A stretch of DNA of 64,000 nucleotides, from contig NZ_AUXS01000042.1 of assembly GCF_001625565.1 (NCBI RefSeq), forward strand, positions 275,395 through 339,394. The letters run 5' to 3'. Position 1 is the stretch's first letter; every line of letters begins with the position of its first letter. Made by a program: the position numbers and the translations under genes. Below the pieces are notes generated by a model. That model searched no databases and was not told the DNA's origin. It saw only the letters and a program-made list of their open reading frames with translations. Origin of the DNA: Pseudoalteromonas luteoviolacea NCIMB 1944 (lineage in GTDB: Bacteria; Pseudomonadota; Gammaproteobacteria; Enterobacterales; Alteromonadaceae). Positions 61,735 to 64,000 of this stretch are shown here, in pieces.

Positions 61735-61815
61735 GATGGTTTCCTCACATTGTTTGGAAAAGTATGAACTAACGCAGCTGCTTTTTTAAACGAATATTTT
61801 TTATTAAAAGGTAGG

Positions 61816-62667
61816 GTGATGGACAAAGAACTATTAAAAACTTTTGTCGAAGTTTCAAAAACCCGTCATTTTGGACGCGCTGCAGAAAACTTATACATTA
61901 CTCAGTCTGCTGTGAGTTTTAGGATTCGGCAATTGGAACAAAACCTCGGAGTAAGTTTATTCACCCGACAGCGAAACAATATCCAACTAACCGCAGCAGG
62001 AGAACGATTACTCCCTCATGCCAAAATGCTGTTGACCGCAATGCAGAGAGCGCGGTTAGATGTGGCCTTGGCTAACAATCGGCAACAGCAACTTTCGTTG
62101 GCGGGAACGCCAAATATTTGGGATGCATATTTACATTTTGGTATTAATCAAGTTATTTCATCAATACCAGAGGTATCACTAGTTGCCGAAGTAAAAGCTC
62201 ATCAAGAGAGTGTCAGACTTTTGTTAGAGCGCACACTGGATATTGCTGTACTTTTTGACCCACCAAAAGTTGATGAATTAATCGTTAGACAAGTTAAAAA
62301 TTTGTCTATAATTCCAGTCAGTACTTTTAATTATACAAATAGAGATGACTTTTTTGGCAAACAGTATGTTTATGTAGATTGGGGAACTTCTTTTTCGCTA
62401 TGGCATGCAAAGCAATGCGAAGGAGCTGGACCGCCTTATTTTCGTACTAATACTGGGCGTATTGCCTTGGAGCTTATTTTACAATGTGGTGGTTCAGCTT
62501 ACTTACCTAAAATGTTAGCTGCGGATCTAATAGAAGAGCAAAAGCTGTTTCTTGTTGAGGCCGTTTCGCAAAGTTTTCGGGAAGTGTTTGTTGCTTATCA
62601 TAAAGGGAATGAGCAGTTGGAGCATATAGAAACAGTCGTAAATCTATTAGCCTCTATTGCAGAGTAA
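61816..62667 (+). CDS. hdfR: LysR-type regulator HdfR
   Basis: A 283-aa LysR regulator. N-terminal HTH (MDKELLKTFVEVSKTRHFGRAAENLYITQSAVSFRIRQLEQNLG) is close to E. coli HdfR, and the pairing with a divergent maoP is the same. HdfR in E. coli represses flhDC and activates gltBD. The C-terminal effector domain (about 90-280) is diverged. Target genes here are unknown; flagellar control by FlhDC is not expected in this group. Confidence 0.85.
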   Translation: MMDKELLKTFVEVSKTRHFGRAAENLYITQSAVSFRIRQLEQNLGVSLFTRQRNNIQLTAAGERLLPHAKMLLTAMQRARLDVALANNRQQQLSLAGTPNIWDAYLHFGINQVISSIPEVSLVAEVKAHQESVRLLLERTLDIAVLFDPPKVDELIVRQVKNLSIIPVSTFNYTNRDDFFGKQYVYVDWGTSFSLWHAKQCEGAGPPYFRTNTGRIALELILQCGGSAYLPKMLAADLIEEQKLFLVEAVSQSFREVFVAYHKGNEQLEHIETVVNLLASIAE

Positions 62668-62713
62668 TTTAATCATGTTGTTTTAATTATAATTACCTAT
62701 TTATGACACAAAG

Positions 62714-62725
62714 CTGAAATTTCAG
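62714..62725. promoter_or_regulatory. 12-bp palindrome upstream of porin gene
   Basis: CTGAAATTTCAG is a perfect palindrome in the AT-rich hdfR-porin gap, about 110 bases before the porin ATG. It may be an operator; no protein can be named. Confidence 0.35.
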
Positions 62726-62832
62726 TTTCAATTAAATGTCATTTTTATTTTGTGTGTAATATTTCTGTCACTTATAGCTGGCAGACTGCGCCTGTCTAAA
62801 AAATTACGTGTTGCGATATTGAGGAAATACAC

Positions 62833-63771
62833 ATGAAACTAACCAAATCAGCATTATTACTCTCGATTCTTAGTGGTCTATCTTTGAATGCTCATGCCGA
62901 TGTTGATGTATATGGTAAAGCAAACCTTTCTGTACAATCTTCTGACGAAGGTGACGGTTCATTTACTGAAGTAAAAAGCAATGCTTCACGTTTTGGTTTT
63001 AAAGGTTCTGAAAAACTAAATTCAGGACTTGAGGTTATATACAAGTTAGAATTTCAAGTAGACGTTTCTGATGCAGATTCGAAAGGTGACGATGACAATA
63101 TCACTGCTCGTAATCAGTATGTAGGTCTGAAAGGTAAATTCGGTGAAGTGGTGATTGGCCGCAATGACACTGCATTTAAACAGTCTCAAGGCAAAATGGA
63201 CCTATTCAACGATTTAGAAGCTGATATTAAAAATATCTGGAAAGGTGAAAACCGCTTAGGAGATTCTCTTTCGTTTAAATCAGCTAGCTATAATGGTTTT
63301 AAAGTTCTAGGTACTTTTATCGCTGAAGATGCAACAGACGGTGAAAACGGATATTCAGGTGCAGTTACATACGGTGACGCTAAACTTAAAAAGTCTAAGT
63401 TCTATTTAGCACTTGCTGGTGACAGTGAAGTAAAAGGCTATGACGCATTACGTTTGTCTGGCCAATACAAAGCAACAGATGACCTGAAGTTAGGTGCGAT
63501 GTACCAAAAGCAAGAAAAAGTAGATGGAACAGGTACTGCAGATGGTTTCTTATTAAACGCAGCTTATAGCTTTGGTGCAAATACACTTAAAGTGCAATAT
63601 CAAATGATTGACTTTGATGCCGCAGCGTCAAAAGACGTAGATGGTATCAGCATTGGTATTGACCACAAGCTTGCAAAAGCAGCAAAACTTTACGCTTTCT
63701 ATTCTTCTGTTGATGAAGATGCTGGCACTGAAGAAGATTACCTAGGATTAGGTATTGAATATAAATTCTAA
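62833..63771 (+). CDS. general-diffusion porin
   Basis: A 312-aa outer-membrane porin of the Porin_4/Gram-negative porin family: signal peptide about 1-22 (ending NAHAD), VDVYGKANLSVQ first strand, SRFGFKGSEKLNSGLEVIYKLEFQ, YVGLKGKFGEVVIGRNDTAFK, and a terminal aromatic strand ending YKF. About 16 strands expected. Codon bias is stronger than in neighbours, as for an abundant protein. Own promoter region and strong terminator. Confidence 0.92.
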   Translation: MKLTKSALLLSILSGLSLNAHADVDVYGKANLSVQSSDEGDGSFTEVKSNASRFGFKGSEKLNSGLEVIYKLEFQVDVSDADSKGDDDNITARNQYVGLKGKFGEVVIGRNDTAFKQSQGKMDLFNDLEADIKNIWKGENRLGDSLSFKSASYNGFKVLGTFIAEDATDGENGYSGAVTYGDAKLKKSKFYLALAGDSEVKGYDALRLSGQYKATDDLKLGAMYQKQEKVDGTGTADGFLLNAAYSFGANTLKVQYQMIDFDAAASKDVDGISIGIDHKLAKAAKLYAFYSSVDEDAGTEEDYLGLGIEYKF

Positions 63772-63805
63772 TTAAAAAGTACATTAGAATAAGCAAGAAT
63801 TAAGG

Positions 63806-63840
63806 AAGCCTGCTTTTTGATATAAAAAGCAGGCTTTTTT
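63806..63840 (+). terminator. terminator after porin gene
   Basis: AAGCCTGCTTTTT and AAAAAGCAGGCTT form a 12- to 13-bp stem with a T run. Confidence 0.93.
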
Positions 63841-63889
63841 GTGCTGATCGCACGGGTTGTCTTATTTTTGAACGATTAGGCTGTGTTTC

Positions 63890-64000
63890 GTATTTTTTTA
63901 CAAAAAACGCTTGCACCAATCTTAAATCTCCCTATAATGCGCACCCACTGACACGGCGGGACGCAAACAAAAACGCAATCCAAAGTGAAGGTCAAAGTTA
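63890..64000 (+). promoter_or_regulatory. rRNA-operon P1-like promoter and leader
   Basis: AT-rich upstream tract (63890-63909, UP-element-like), -35 TTGCAC (63911-63916), 16-base spacer, -10 TATAAT (63933-63938), GC-rich discriminator GCGCACCC and a likely start at A63947. The run from CTCCCTATAATGCGC to CTGACACGG closely resembles E. coli rrnB P1. The leader continues to the window edge, so a 16S rRNA gene is expected just beyond. No rRNA sequence itself is visible. Confidence 0.82.

Noticed and set aside
1..64000. CRISPR arrays, toxin-antitoxin pairs, prophage or secretion gene clusters
   Set aside because: No regularly spaced repeats, no phage structural genes and no toxin-antitoxin or defence families were recognised on either strand.

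Overview
The window is a stretch of gammaproteobacterial chromosome, most likely from Pseudoalteromonas or a close relative in Alteromonadales. This rests on low-to-moderate GC, E. coli-like operon order, a MotX protein of sodium-driven polar flagella next to purA, a DUF2058 protein, and marine-type accessory genes. I saw no insertion sequences, prophage genes or CRISPR arrays. Nearly all DNA is coding and most genes belong to well-known families.

Layout. 1-11 kb: the 5' end of trhP/yegQ, then ndk and the conserved run rlmN-pilW-rodZ-ispG-hisS-yfgM-bamB-der. 11-17 kb: small stress and housekeeping genes (VOC protein, DUF2750, GST-like, parvulin PpiC, periplasmic glutathione peroxidase), then a hybrid histidine kinase and an orphan-output response regulator. 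17-30 kb: queG diverging from the nnr-tsaE-amiB-mutL-miaA-hfq-hflX-hflK-hflC superoperon, then purA and motX. 30-40 kb: a CPA-type antiporter, proA, two identical tRNA-Ala(UGC) genes, a lipoprotein coupled to a ProXp-ala/YbaK-type deacylase, an MFS transporter, a DUF2058 protein, cytochrome c, and a class II aldolase/enolase-superfamily pair. 39-47 kb: suhB diverging from trmJ, then iscR-iscS-iscU-iscA-hscB-hscA-fdx behind three IscR-type boxes. 47-54.5 kb, the most accessory part: an aldehyde dehydrogenase, a nucleotidyltransferase plus an N-acetylhexosamine-kinase-like enzyme, a Tat-exported GH109 lipoprotein, a SnoaL-like lipoprotein, and a predicted thiamine-salvage operon (YkoF-like, PnuC/PnuT-like, thiamine-kinase-like). 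54.5-64 kb: tRNA-Arg(CCG), an Omp85-like protein, recQ, rarD, a two-receiver diguanylate cyclase, maoP and hdfR diverging, a porin, and at the very end a promoter and leader resembling E. coli rrn P1, so a 16S rRNA gene probably begins just outside.

How it fits together. The core blocks serve translation fidelity (rlmN, hisS, queG, tsaE, miaA, trmJ, YbaK-like), envelope assembly (rodZ, bamB, yfgM, amiB, Omp85-like), Fe-S cluster assembly (isc) and genome maintenance (mutL, recQ, maoP). No clearly undescribed system stands out. The best leads are the PilW-LysM fusion, the pseudo-receiver kinase with its regulator of unknown output, the HexNAc module (nucleotidyltransferase, kinase, GH109), the thiamine-salvage operon with a hairpin at an internal TTG start, the duplicated IscR-box promoters, and the rrn-like promoter beside maoP/hdfR.
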